A stretch of 64,000 nucleotides of DNA, taken from the NCBI GenBank assembly GCA_016630905.1, contig WBMQ01000001.1:744001-808000 (forward strand). The letters run 5' to 3'. The stretch is from Capillidium heterosporum. Taxonomy: Eukaryota > Entomophthoromycota > Entomophthoromycetes > Entomophthorales > Capillidiaceae. The notes below the pieces were generated by a model, which made no database searches, was not told the DNA's origin, and was given only the letters and a program-made list of their open reading frames with translations. Positions 11,640 through 24,232 of the stretch are shown here, piece after piece. Every line of letters begins with the position of its first letter. Positions within the stretch are counted from its first letter, which is position 1. Both the position numbers and the translations under genes were made by a program.

Positions 11640-11770
11640 ATTTATCATCTAAGCCCTGTTCTTCAAGTTCTTGGATATATTTGGGAATTAAGTCTGGTGA
11701 ACTTCCGCCACCGAGTACACTCAGCTGTAAAGCTAATCTAACAAGCCTTTGCATCGCAAGTATAGCCACA
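11640..11770 (-). pseudogene. Relic of an unidentified gene (C-terminal tail)
   Basis: On the minus strand the frame reads RLVRLALQLSVLGGGSSPDL, then IPKYIQELEEQGLDDK and a stop, with no start codon or upstream open frame. The same end, more decayed, recurs at 12290-12440. I do not recognise the family. Repetition of the end points to a once-duplicated gene. Confidence 0.3.
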
Positions 11771-12289
11771 AATAAAGTAATTGAACGATGTCTACTTGGT
11801 GAAAATTTTCATCAACTTTGCAAGGACTGTATAGTGTCGGAATAATACCTACCTAAGTTGAGTTGATGATATATTTTGCTAATATATTAAACACCTTATA
11901 TACTATTAGACTTGCAGTTGATGGTTATCTAAGCTTATTTCTATTTGAAAGTATATATTTATTCATTTTGATAGAGATAGCTCCGTTGCTCAATACAGTA
12001 ATATTTCTAATAGTAGCGCTTATGAAAAGCTCTTGCTGAGTTTCAAAGAATGAGAGGTATATAACTACATTAATTAAATTTTTGTCAGCTATCCTTTCTT
12101 TATTGATCTCTCTCGATACTATTCAGTTTTTGATTTCTTTACTACAGGCATATTCAAACCAATATTTTCTCTTTATATCATTCAAAAGTATGCACAGCTT
12201 CAACGATCAATAAAAACGTAGAGTTGGACTACTGGAGAATATATCTTTTTAGTTATCTATCAAATATAAAGTTAGATATAAAGACCGAT

Positions 12290-12440
12290 TATTCTCTACT
12301 AGATGTCCCAGCTCTCCAAAGATTATCGTCAAAGTTTGAATACATTTGGAAATAAAGTTTACCGAACTTCCTTATCGAATGCCGGCAAGCTTTTTTACCC
12401 ATCATTCTAGATTTAGTACAAGAAACAACAAATACAAACT
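12290..12440 (-). pseudogene. Second, more decayed copy of the 11640 relic
   Basis: The minus-strand DNA reading AAGTTCGGTAAACTTTATTT and onward aligns with the 11640-11740 relic (AAGTTCACCAGACTTAATTC). Translated in the matching frame it gives GSSVNFISKCIQTL against GSSPDLIPKYIQEL, with stops and shifts around it. Confidence 0.3.
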
Positions 12441-13722
12441 TATAGTATAGATCCGATATCCAAAAATATAGAAATAGATAAAAGTTGAATGGGAACACTA
12501 TATAGATTTCCAAAAAGTAGGGAATAAAAATGAATTCAAAGCCTTTGAAATATATCTTCCTAATAAATAAACTTTTAGTTGAGATATGTAGATTTCAAAG
12601 TGTTTAGGAGATCTAGGTTTAAAAGCTATAGAGCATAGCTGATATCATTTGTTATTCTATAGGCTCTCTTAGAAGTGACGAGTTAGACTGAATTTACTGT
12701 ACAGTAGCTCTCATTCAGAATTAGACTTTGGGTAATCTGAAAAAGTTTTAAATCGCATATATCGACTTTTGCAGCTTGTTGTTGGGTTCTAATTTATAGA
12801 AAGGATTTCGGCACTGATGATGCTTTTTACACAAGTATATATAGAGCTTGGATTATAATCGGGTCAAATTAGATTTAAGCTTATTATTTACAAAGCCATA
12901 TAGTAGTTTATGAAACTGTTTCTTTGAATCAATATATAGAGTATTACTGTTCTGTTTCAAATTAACTAGTTTAAATATATGTCTCTTTTATAACAACCTT
13001 ATACAAAACTGTATCTAAACAATCCATCTAATTCAAAACAAAGCGGCATCTTAATTTTCCATTACTATACTAATGTATGTCAAGGAATAATTCGTCTAAC
13101 AGCTTTAAAAAGGTGTACAGTGTAGATAAGATATATAAAAATAGAATGCTTATCCAATTATATATACCAAATGTAATACTCAGATGCTAAAGTTACATAT
13201 AAGTAAATAGTTCATTTCAAGTATTGTAGTATTCGGTTTATAGATAGAAATTAATAGTTGTATAAAATTCAATAATACGCTTCTACTTATAGAATGAATA
13301 ACTGTATACTCTGCCATATATATCTAATGCTATTATATAAGCAATACTTTAAGCTAAATTGTAATTTGATCAGATTTATCAAAGTATTTGTCGTAAATTA
13401 GATTAAAATCAAATTGTACTAGTTATAAATCTACTTCAATACAAGGCCACTACATTCACCCACTATAGGTTTGACTTTATCCATAAACATTTATCTTATT
13501 AACTCAAAGCCTATATACTTTTCTATTCATATCTCCCAAGTAAAATTTACTTTTGCATTAAAACTCTATTGAAGCCAAAATTCAATTTTCCGATTCTATC
13601 ATGACCTAATTTTAGTGGGTTCCCCGAATCCCAAGCTTCAAGGTAGCTTTATGTGATGCAACTCATTCCAAAAAGTAAAGATTGAAGCTGAACCTGAAAG
13701 CCAACAAGAACAGTTAATAAAG

Positions 13723-16700
13723 ATGAGTGAGATACCGTATTTGGAGTCTGTTTTGAGTGCGACTATCCAAAGCCAACTTACTAACAACACTAACGTTGGA
13801 ACCAACCTCGACAGTAGCCATCCTTTGGATAGGGCCAACTTTTCCAAGTATGAGCTTTTAAACCAGTTACTACCCACCGGTAAATTTAACATTTTGCTTT
13901 GTAGAATGTGGTTTAATCGTTAAATTTTGATTTGAATTTATTGTTTATTCTTTTACTTATCGAAATTCACAACTTGTAGAAGCCGATTTGGACAAGCTAG
14001 ATTTAATAAAGTTTAATTTAAAGGCCAAGATTAAAGAGGTGGATAGTCAGTTACAGGCATTACTACGTAGTCAACTGGATCAAGCCAACAATGCTGAGCA
14101 GATGAGTCAAACTAAAGCTGAGATGGAGGTAGTATAGCTAGCTAATTTCATTTAACTTTTGAGTTGATAGGCCTTAATTGACCAGATTGAGACTCTGGGT
14201 AGGAAGGCTGAAGAGGCTGAGGCAGCTGTCGTCTCTATAACTAAAGGAATAAAGGGATTGGATCTGGCTAAACGCAACATTGTTCAGACAATAACATTTT
14301 CGAGGCGGTTACAGATGTTAGGTACTTTTTTATGCTTGCTCCAAATTTATAGTTTTAAACTAGTGGCTGCCGTAAACCAGTTGAAAGTGGCAACCGAACA
14401 CCACCACTATACTGAATCCGGGCATCTCCTACAGGTAGCTGATATAAAGCTTTTAAATTGAAACATTCTATCTAGGCCGTTATCGAGCTATTTCTACACT
14501 TCCAAAACTTCCGCAACATCCGACCCATCTACGAGCTGCGGGAGGTAATAGCCCAACAGCAGACGTCGCTATTACGTAACATAATGGACGACTTCCGACA
14601 GACCTTTGATGCCAATGGGCAGTTGGTAGGACCCATCGACCGACTAGTGGACGCCTGTGCCATCGTCGAATTCGCCCACGCTGACGGTAAAAAACAAGTC
14701 GTCGACTTCTACACACACTTGCAGCTCAAAGACTATATCACCACTTTCAGCAGTACAGATGAGGTAGCCAGCTTAGAAAATACGCCCCAACGATTCGCTT
14801 GGCTTAAAAGGTTCATCCAAACTTACGACCAGGTCCACAAGCCTATATTTCCTCAGCACTGGGCGGTGGACCACCATTTATGCCAGAAGTTCTGTGAGCT
14901 GACAAGTCAGGATCTGACCAACTGGTTGGAGTCGACGGCACCCGAGAATGTAGGACTCATGGTTCAAATTATGTTGGTAACAGTGTCATTCGAACAGCAG
15001 CTGGACAAGAAGTTCGCCAACTTGGCCGATTTACTACCCGACGGTCAGTTGAAATTGGAGGGTACCATATCCTGTTGCTTCGAACCGTACCTGTACCACT
15101 ACCTCGATAGGGAGGATCGAGCTTTACAGTCGATGTTTGAACTATTCCTCAGCCACCCACCGGCCCCAGATGCCGAGTCCGAGGTCCCTGTACTGGCCAG
15201 TAGTACAAAATTACTACTGTTCTATCAAGATACGTTGAACACGTTGTCCAAAGTTACTAAAGGCAAACCTTTGCTACAGCTGAGTCAACTTTTGGATCGA
15301 TGGCTGCAGACCTACGCCGATCATCTGCAATCTCTGCTCAAGTAATATTTTCCTTTTGAAACGATAATTGATTTGATTAGGGAGGACAAGCGGATCTTAT
15401 CGACCGACGACTTCAACTTGGCTTGCCTAACCCTCAACACTGCCACCTACTGTCACGAGACGACTCAACAGTTAGAGTCCCGCGTCAAATCACTTATCGA
15501 TTCGTTATTCGAGGAGCAAGTTAGCTTCACTAAAGTTTTGGATCGATTCCTCGAGTAAGTTTATATTTGATAGACTTGTACTGATCGTAATGTAGAATCA
15601 ATGCCCTAGCTATACGATGTATCGTGCGGGCTTGCGAGTTGCGTGCTGAACCTGGATTCGCCATGCTATCCAAAGTCGCTTGGACCAATTGGAATCACTT
15701 GGGAGAACCGGCTTATCGCACCGCCTTGATAACCGCCATCATTGATTCAAGTCATCTGGTTCGAAGTCAGGTTCACTACCCCAATTACTTTCGTACCTTC
15801 TGTGATCGGTTTGCTCAGTAAGTTTTATGCTGTTTTATAATGAAAACTGAGGCTGAATAGATCTTTTGTGATCAAGTGGGCTGACACCACCATAAAGCTC
15901 AAACGGTTACCTGAAATTGCCATACAGCAGGTATATCTTTTATTTAAAAGGCTTGAATGAATTTTTAATTTATTAGTTGGTGGAAGATAATCGAATTCTA
16001 TTGGATCAACTCTGCCAGCTCCCCGTCATTGGTCAAACGGAAACGACCCCAGCCACGTATTTTAATTTTAATATAATAATACTTATGAGATATAGGTTCT
16101 CCAAGGCCATCACCAGACTGTACCAAACAAAGCTGGGGAGTTACCTCGACCTCCTTAATTGTAAGTTGACTTTGAATCCGGAACCCGATTCTGAAGCTTT
16201 CAACATCGACTTTGAGAACTTCTTTGACAAATTTAACAAATTTGCCCCCAATCCCAAATTCCCTTTCTTCCTTTGGGTTATGGAGGTCAAGGTAAAGACT
16301 TTATTCTAAACCCCAGCCTAACATTATTGTAAAATTCAGGGGATCAAACGTAACGACCAGAGTCATCTGCGCGAGAGCTTGAAAACTCAACTTATCAAAT
16401 TAGACCCCCAATCCGATCCCGGCTCTTTTGATGAACGTACTCCAAGTAGCCATCCGATTTTGGATCCACAACCAGCCAGCGAACTTCCTAATATAACGGT
16501 TACTCCAACCCCAACTACTTTAACTAATAGCAGTGCTGGAATTGGTGCGGGTGGTAGCAGCAGTAACTCGGCACCCAACTCAACACGACCCAGTTTCCAG
16601 AATTTAGCGTCCCCACTCAGCTTCAAGGCCTCCAACTTCTTGAATTTAGGAGGATCCAAGACGCCTTCACCTCCTACTACCCCTCCCGCCTCCGGTTCGG

Positions 16701-16804
16701 CTAATCAAAGATTCCCCAATTTTAGAAAGTTCGTTGGTATGGGTATGGCCCAATCGCAACCTCAACCTAAGGAGAATGGGAATGGGAACGGTAGTAATCC
16801 GTAA
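13723..16804 (+). CDS. VPS53: Vps53, GARP/EARP tethering complex subunit
   Basis: Vps53 is a core subunit of the GARP (and EARP) complex that tethers endosome-derived vesicles to the trans-Golgi network. I trace eleven exons: 13723..13879, 13980..14128, 14171..14321, 14364..14434, 14476..15341, 15381..15554, 15596..15817, 15861..15930, 15977..16056, 16096..16291 and 16340..16804. Phases are consistent and the product is about 866 residues. Family landmarks appear in order: KYELLNQLLPTEADLDKLD, a coiled coil to about residue 150, RRLQMLVAAVNQLK, RFAWLKRFIQTYDQVHKPIFP, CCFEPYLYHYLDREDRALQ, YCHETTQQLESRVK and KGIKRND near the end of the conserved part. The last 140 residues are a Ser/Pro/Asn-rich low-complexity tail that most orthologues lack. 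Introns are 36-100 nt. Confidence 0.92.
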
Positions 16805-17121
16805 TTCGATTGGTTTGTGTAAATAAATTGTTTGTCTTTCTTGCTGCTATATTAAAGTTCTTTTACATGTGCTTTAAGTTTGTTAATGGGAATCGTTTAT
16901 AGAACTAAATATTAAACTGTTCCAAACCAAATAGTAAAACTATAACTGCCATAGTGCTAGACCAAATATTATTGGATATTTTAAAAGTAAAAGTAATTGA
17001 AGCTAACTAAAATGTATGTATCCTTATGGAAACTTCCATAACTTTACTCAATATAGCCAATGAGTTCAAATAAATCACTTATAAATATATAAAAGTACGT
17101 GTACGGGTGACTTTACTTCAG
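16805..17121. other. Convergent 3' intergenic spacer
   Basis: AT-rich spacer between the ends of VPS53 and the HAL2-type gene. Nothing coding. Confidence 0.6.
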
Positions 17122-18314
17122 CTAGATCTTACTACTCAAAACCTTTTGGACAGCCTCCAATACCTTTGCATGGATCTGATTAGGAGCGGCGACAACTCCT
17201 TTATTGCTAAGCAAAGTTCGTCCTAATGAAAAGTCCAAACTGTTACCTACGATATCAGTGACTTTACCACCAGCTTCGCTGACTAACAAGTTACCACTAG
17301 CATGGTCCTAAACAAAAATAGAATGTTAGTAGGTACGCTCTACAGGCTACAGAACTTTACCCAAATCTTTTCAACATAGGTCTTGGAGGTAGGCAATCTC
17401 AGATAGATGTCCGATTCCCCACACGAAATAGAACAGTACTTGGCCTGGGAATCCATTCGAACTGACTGGGTGTTTATCTCCAACAGTTCGGTAACTTTGG
17501 ATGTATCATTGTGGGCCGAATGCCCCGCTTCAACCGACTCGCAGACTTTGGCTAATTTTATATCTTCAATAGTGCTCATATGGATCTTTGTTTCCTCGAC
17601 TTCGTCGATGAATCGCTAAATTTGTAAATGAGTACAAGTGTCAGCTAGATGTTTTACCTGGTAGGCACCTTGTCCCTTGACGGCAATGAAAAGTCTACCC
17701 ACCTTGTCCTTGTTGGTACTACTACTTAAGTTGGGACAGCCTATTACACCCAACTGTACATTCCCATCTACAATTAAAGCTAGGCATACTGCAAACTGTT
17801 CCCCTCTCAAAAAACCTTTGGTACCATCGATAGGGTCCAAAGTCCAGAATCTACCATGCTTACCACCTTTGTAGTTGCCCCTATCTATTGCCTCCAAAAG
17901 CTATAACAATTTGAAAAGTTAATATCGTTAGTTAAGGAGTAAAGGTACTTGAGTTTCGTCGACTTTTTCCGATAGGTTACTGTTGACCAAGTCCAAGATT
18001 TCTTTTCTTATGTTTTTGAAAGGTTCGGTGCGTATACCTTTACTCTCCTCTTCACCAACTATCTTGTCTTGGGGAAAGTACTTTTGTAACTTTAAATTGA
18101 TTAAAGCTTGACAACCATAGTCAGCAACTATAAATTTGAAAATAAACAATTCGCATTTACTATCATTTCTTTATAAATTAAATGTACCTGTAACTGGGGA
18201 ACTATCTTCTTTAGTAATGCTTTTCAAGTTGGTACTTACTTGCTTCGTCAACTTGGAGGCCAACTCTACTATTTCAATAGCTACCTTGCGTTCTAAACTG
18301 TACAATAAACTCAT
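17122..18314 (-). CDS. MET22: 3'(2'),5'-bisphosphate nucleotidase (Hal2/Met22), 329 aa
   Basis: This enzyme dephosphorylates PAP to AMP, removing a by-product of sulfate assimilation. It is Mg-dependent, and lithium and sodium inhibit it. Five phase-consistent exons (18314..18188, 18127..17949, 17900..17658, 17615..17361, 17307..17122) encode 329 residues, close to the usual 350. Catalytic motifs are visible: VADYGCQ near residue 45, VGEEES (first metal-binding Glu pair) near 65, the inositol-phosphatase motif WTLDPIDGTKGFLRGEQF near 118-134, and DHASGNLLVSEAGGKVTD near 270-287. The T-K-G-F-L-R-G-E-Q-F run is specific to the PAP phosphatase branch. I chose the ATG at 18314 because an upstream in-frame TTG lies in the TATA region. 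A TATAAATA lies about 46 nt upstream. Confidence 0.92.
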
Positions 18315-18968
18315 ATTTCTAACTTTGGGCTGAAGCTGATCGTGTTTGGATATCAAAAATATTTATAGGGTTGTAAATGCCTTGTTTTTGAAAGGTACGA
18401 TTCCAGTCGAGTTTTGTGCCATTGAATAAAGGGTTGGCGTCATCCTAAATTTTAGATTTTTATGGAATTTCGTTTCAAGGTCTGGACTATACAATCCTTT
18501 GAGGATTATAATGGTACACTTTTAATTCATATGGGTTTAAGATAGCAATTGGATTAAAGTGATCAGCTTTCATACTACAGTTGAGATACTTTAAAAATAT
18601 ATAGTAAATATAAATACGAGTCTACTTGACAAAGAGCCTAACGGCGCAAGGTATATATACTATAGCAGTGAACAGGGAATTATAAAACTATAATAAAGTT
18701 AAAGATATAATTTTGGAAAAGCATGGGCTGATAAATAGTGCCATCCAAAATAAACTGCAATAGATTTGATTCTATATGTAAGTAAAAGCTTAAAATACTA
18801 AATAATATATATATACATAAATCCAAACCATATAGATAAAGTCCACACTTGAAATAAATCCAAATCCAAATATATTTCAAAACCTAGCACAATCTAAACT
18901 ATTTATCACTTCTTTGAAGGATTACGAGCTCTAATAATATAGAATAAGCACAAGTTAACAAACAAAAA
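18315..18968. other. Intergenic: HAL2 promoter and PDS5 3' region
   Basis: AT-rich with TATA-like runs. A 26-codon open stretch on the minus strand (near 18440-18365) is too short to support. Confidence 0.5.
18360..18367 (-). promoter_or_regulatory. TATA box of the HAL2/MET22 gene
   Basis: TATAAATA on the minus strand, 46 nt upstream of the ATG at 18314. Confidence 0.5.
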
Positions 18969-21900
18969 TTACTTGTAGTGTGGTGAAGTAGGATTTAAGG
19001 GTGCTGGTCGTTTCAAACCTTTGCCTTTAGGGGTTGAGGGGTTGGACTTTGTTCTTCTTACAACCTCACCTTCGCTGTCACTATCCCCATGACCTGGAGT
19101 TCCAGGAACGGATCGAGGAGATCGAGGTATGTGCATAGAGCTACGATGGATCTTCTCTTTGAACTGGCTAGGTGGCAACAATGTATCACCTAGGGCCAAG
19201 AATTCAGCTGGGAGGTAAGATTTGCGTATAGCCTAAAATAGCTTTTAGAAGGTAAGGAGTTGATAAGTTACCTCAATAGGCTCCCCAGTAGAGATGATGG
19301 GCTTGAATAAATCGGATGGCAGTGGTAAGTTGCCAGCATTAGGTGTGATGTACCATTGGTGAGCTACCTTCATCTTACCGATAACAAAGTGGGCTAGCTC
19401 GCTGAGGATATAAATGTTCTAGAAACTTGAGAATATGAACTGGAATCAAATTTACCTCAGTTTTTGGAGGCATTACCGCATCCTCAACTGCCTTCACCCG
19501 TCCGACTATGGAGAACATGTCGGATATATTCTCCGAATTTGCAAGTGCTTCCAAGAAGAATAAAAAGTACCTAAGAAAGACTTAATATGAGTGGAGCTAA
19601 ATAGTCAAAACTTTTGTGCAATAGTGAGGTATTCAATTTCGGGGGAAAAATCGGGGTCATGTGCCAACAGGTGTATCAAGCGAACTATAGTGAAAGCAAC
19701 CAACTTTGCCGACTTTTCACCTAAAAATCGATTAAGAAAAAACTTTAGTTATCAAAGGCTACCTATCTTATCTTGCGACAACGACGACTTGATGAAAGTT
19801 TTGACCTAAATTTCGTGTTATTGAAAACTATTTAAAATCAGTACCCTCCGCATAAAGCTATGTTCAGGGTCCAGTGCAGCTAAGAACAAGATGGTGACAA
19901 ACTTGGAGGGAAGTAGCTGTTTCTTTAGGTAGATCATCAGTTTGTTCCCGAATGTCTCACGAACGAAAAAGTCCGGATCCTTGGAATCTAAGTACGCATA
20001 TTCATAATTATTTCTACCTGAATTGTGAACGCAAGGGCACTAAAGTTAACAGGTGTCAAGAAATTAGAAAGCCAAGGCGTCTTGGCCAGCTTAAGGAAGG
20101 ATGTGGCTCCTTTAAGCCTCATAATCGAAAGGTATAAATCCCTGCAAACTGTGAATAAAATAAAATCTTTAAAAGTTACGAGCTAGCATTTTCGTTTCCA
20201 AGTTGTCCACTGGAAGTCAAGGCTAAAAGTAGCTTAAAGATAGACTCGACGGATTCTCTATTCTCATCCTTTTCGAAGGCGGCAACACGGTTAACTAAGA
20301 CTGAGATGCCACTCAACTGAAAGATATTAGAAGCCAGCAATAAAATGAATGACTTACCTTGGCTTTCAACATAGATGGAAGCTTTTCAAAAGTGAATCCT
20401 ATAGTCCCAGTTTTCTAAAAAATTAGTTATAAAGAAGTCTGTACATTTACCTCAGTAACCTTGAAAGGTAGAAGCTTAGTCATAATAAAGTCGATAACGA
20501 CCCTTGAGTACTTTTTGGTCAAATTATGGTGGGTAATTTGAAGTTGACCGAAGGCTTTCAGGTGCGCGGCGACGTTAGGATTATCAAGGGACAGGTTGCT
20601 AGCTATAAACTTGAGGACTTCCCCAATGACTTCCTGACTGTTGTTGAAAGAACCAATAACCTGAGCTGAAAATTTGGCTTCCAGCTCGGACCCTTTGATG
20701 ATCAAGTTCTTCAAGAGCTTGACAAATTGGCTATAGAAACGACGTCAGTACTTGTAAAATGTTGAACTTTACTCATCCTTGGTATCCTTTAACAGCTCAG
20801 AGTTACGATAGTTTACAAGGGTAGATAGCCCATCCAATCGCTTTTGCTTATCATTAACGATCAACTCCTTCAGTTCATTCAAATTTTGAGCATAGATATT
20901 TGGACAGTATTCGTTTAGAACCTAAAACTCCATAAGAATGATATAGTTCGATCCTTACTTTAAAAAGATGAAGGGCTGATTGACCAAGTGATAGTTCGGA
21001 TTGTGTCTTTGGTTCCTCAGATCTAGAAGCGATTCGGAAATCTTTGATACGCTTTATGAGGAAGGGCATCATAGAACTATTCATAAAGTATGGGAGCACT
21101 CTATCGAATATCGGCTCCATAACATCTTTGTAGTTAGGGTCAATTAGTTCAACCAGCCTTAGGGCTTCATTCTATAAAATGTTATGAAAGAGCGCATCAA
21201 AATTTAATACCTTCAAAGTAACATCATAATTTAAATTGAGAGAGGCCTCAAGGAACTCGTTAATCTTTCTATTAGCCGAGGCGGTTGCAAAGTTGGCATA
21301 CTTGACCATCGTGTTATAAGCTTCAACGGAATCCAGCAAGTCATCTGGTTGTAAAATAAAGGTTAGATTGAAATAAATATCGATATTTTGGAATTAAACC
21401 AATATAAACTTACTAGTTATAGCTTTAGCAAAGATAGATACTTCGTTGTTAACTAGAGTTTTAGACTTGTTCGACTCAATTTCACCCTAAAGTAAAATTA
21501 GCAAAGGAGTATATAGAACCAATACCGTAATTATTCGAGATCGGTTCAACAGCAGTTGGAAGTTTTTGATAGTACTGTAGGTGGTTCATTAAAATTTGAA
21601 TAGATAGGAAAAGGTACCCTTGGGGAAGTATGAAAAAGACTTTGAAGATATCGATAGCCTTCTCATCCAACTGCGAAACCAATACTAGAAGCCGATCGAG
21701 CATTTTCTCATGGTCCATGGAAATCGGAAGAATGTGTTCTTTAAAGCATGCTTCGATAGAATACCTAAAAAATTCAAATTAAATTAGTATATGTGAATTT
21801 GCAAAAGTAAAGTAGATAATTACAAAAGTGACTTTTCGTTAGTATAAACGGCATCCAAGAGTAAGGATGGGATCCACCCAAACTTAGCAGAACTTTCCTT

Positions 21901-23564
21901 ATTTAAGTTCAATAGGTCTTCATGGACGGTATGATAGATCTTTCCTAGACATAGAACTGCCTCATTTCGAACATTGCTCTTTATTAAGATTGTTATTAAG
22001 TACTACATGAGAAGAAAGTAAATTACCTTGACATCACGAACCCTTAGACCAATTTTCTTAAGGAGATCGATGGAGACTGATTTTTTGATGGGGTTTATAT
22101 CCAACTGACGAACCAGTTTAATGATCGCTTGCCGAACTTTGTCTTCAGTGTCAATTACTCGATCGACAAGGATATCTACAAAGGTTAGTCCACTACAACA
22201 ATGACTGTGCATTACTATTCAAATTTCCACATAGGGGCGAGCTGTTAATATAAAACTTAAGGCAGGATTCAATCCAGGTTATTCGAACCTGAGAGCTGAT
22301 GTCGTTCGATCTAAAGAATATCAATATACAAAATGTAAAATGGATCACTTGAGGGTCCAGGATCTCCATAAAGAGGTGTGTTTGTTAATAAGGCTATAGT
22401 TGGATGAAAGCAAGGATCCCAAAGTTTTGGTGGCCAAGATCCTCAACTCCTGCCTTTCATCCTAATTTTAACTATCAATATACTATACCAACAATTAAAA
22501 TATTTTTACTTCCAATTCAGCTTCTATGTGGGGGATAAGTGCACCAAGCACTTTAGGGGAAGCCTTATGTATAATCTCTATACTTTTGTGAGCTTCTTTT
22601 AGCGTCTTGCTATCTATTTCCTCTTCATCAGTAACCCTACTGGAAGTGGCGATTAGATCTGCCAGGTACTTGAAAAGAAGCTTTAGTCAAACAAAATTTG
22701 ATATAAATACTTGTGAAAGCGGTGTTTGCAACGAATCGGCAGACAAAGTACATATACTCTTGGCTAAGTTGTAACTCGGTGGTTGGTGCTAACTAGTTAG
22801 TTTTGCTTACAACAAAAAGTACTTCGGCTGTCGATGAGAAGTGAGAAACTAACTCGGATAATATATCGTAAGGGATGGTACTTAAGTTGTCGACAATAGC
22901 ACTCAAGATTTCGGCAAAGTGGTTAATGAAGTTGCGAGTTTTTTCATTCCTATAAAGTTGTAAGCGATGCTTTTACTATGGGTTACCTAGAAATTTTGAA
23001 CAACGTATAAAAGTATTCGACGGCAAGTTCGGATGTACTAAGTTCGGCTACTAAAATGACACTTTTCACGGTGTCGAGAGATAAGAGGATGTAGTACACA
23101 AGCTCTGACTGGTTCTTGTCCGTTGTATTCAGCATCTTCAACATCTCGAGGAATAATCGAAAAATTCTCTAATAAAATGTTATTTAGATTCATCAGTTTT
23201 AAGATACCTTTTTCTCAGATTCTGAAAATGGGTCTTCAGGAGCATACAATCGAAGGATATCGACCAGGCAAACGGCTGTATACAGTTTGACATCTACAGA
23301 GCTGGAGTTAATTAAACTTTTAGACAGCAGTATTTTAGAAGCCGCATCTAATGAACTGGTGTCAAAGTTGGTCTGATGATGTTCTCTCAACTCTTTATGG
23401 AGTGTCTCAAGGTGCTTTATCAAATCTTGTCGGTTTGGTCGATCCGCAGTTAGCAGGTTAGAGTTGAATTGAAGTTTCTTATTCCTTTCTTCAGCGGTGA
23501 CCTTAGGCTTTGGTACTGAAGCAAGTTGAGGCTTGCTCTTCTCTTTCGACTTCTTTGGTGGCAT
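18969..23564 (-). CDS. PDS5: Pds5, sister-chromatid cohesion regulator
   Basis: Pds5 binds cohesin (Scc1/SMC3) and Wapl and controls cohesion maintenance and cohesin release. The start is ATG 23564 (MPPKKSKEKSKPQ, a basic leader); an upstream in-frame TTG is not needed. The first exon has 119 codons and contains VCLVDILRLYAPEDPF, the hallmark N-terminal HEAT motif. It is followed by RIFRLFLEMLKMLN, YYILLSLDTVKSVILV, a conserved NEKTRNFI segment, PPSYNLAKSIC, and VLGALIPHIEAELE then DERQEL. I traced the N-terminal half splice by splice; introns are 34-60 nt and include GTGATC and GTTTTA donors. I estimate about twenty introns in all. The C-terminal 75 residues are a Ser/Pro-rich basic tail (HIPRSPRSVPGTPGHG) ending at the TAA at 18969. 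The C-terminal half was not fully phased by hand. Confidence 0.88.
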
Positions 23565-24232
23565 GGTTGTTTTGATCAAGTTGGTGAAAGAGTAACTAAA
23601 GTTTTTCTATTGCTACGTAGAATCCAACAAAATACAAACTACGAATCAATTTAGCTTATCCAATCAACTAGTCTTACGGAGCTATAATATTGGACACAAT
23701 GACTGCTGGCCAAGATCAAACTTTTAGTAGCACAAGCAATGCATTACGCTAAATCATCAAATCTATGTATACTGAACATTTGAAAACTCAAGATACCTCT
23801 CCTTCAAAGCTAGCAAGTTTGAAATGTATAGTCTACTTTAGAATATCAAATGAAGTCTAATTTGGCAGTATCCAACTTTGTGCGTATATCCATATTTGCA
23901 CAATGAGTTTTAACAAAACTCACTAGAACATGCCAATAATTTTAACTTTATTGTTCAAATGTGAAGATATTCACAAAGGTTGAATATCATTGCTCTGATT
24001 TCAATTATTGTATTGATTTGTGGCTATTAAGGTTTGAAAATATATCTAATAGAATAGACTCTATATTATGAATACTATTGCACAATTCTATATAATAATA
24101 CGTATGTTTAATAGCTCGAGTAGATAATGAAAGAGGAGATGAGATGTAGCGATAAGATCGTATATAAGTACGCCTTACAAAATTAATTAGATGATACGGA
24201 TGGCATGTAAGTCGATAAGATCAAAACTCCAA
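23565..24232. other. PDS5 upstream region
   Basis: AT-rich promoter of PDS5 and 3' flank of the next gene. Nothing coding seen. Confidence 0.5.

Larger units (their letters stand above)
11040..13722. other. Gene-poor AT-rich region with decayed coding relics
   Basis: 2.7 kb without an intact gene. Minus-strand segments at about 11640-11770 and 12290-12440 share a recognisable coding signature and are annotated separately. The part from 12500 to 13600 is very AT-rich and shows nothing coding. Confidence 0.5.
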
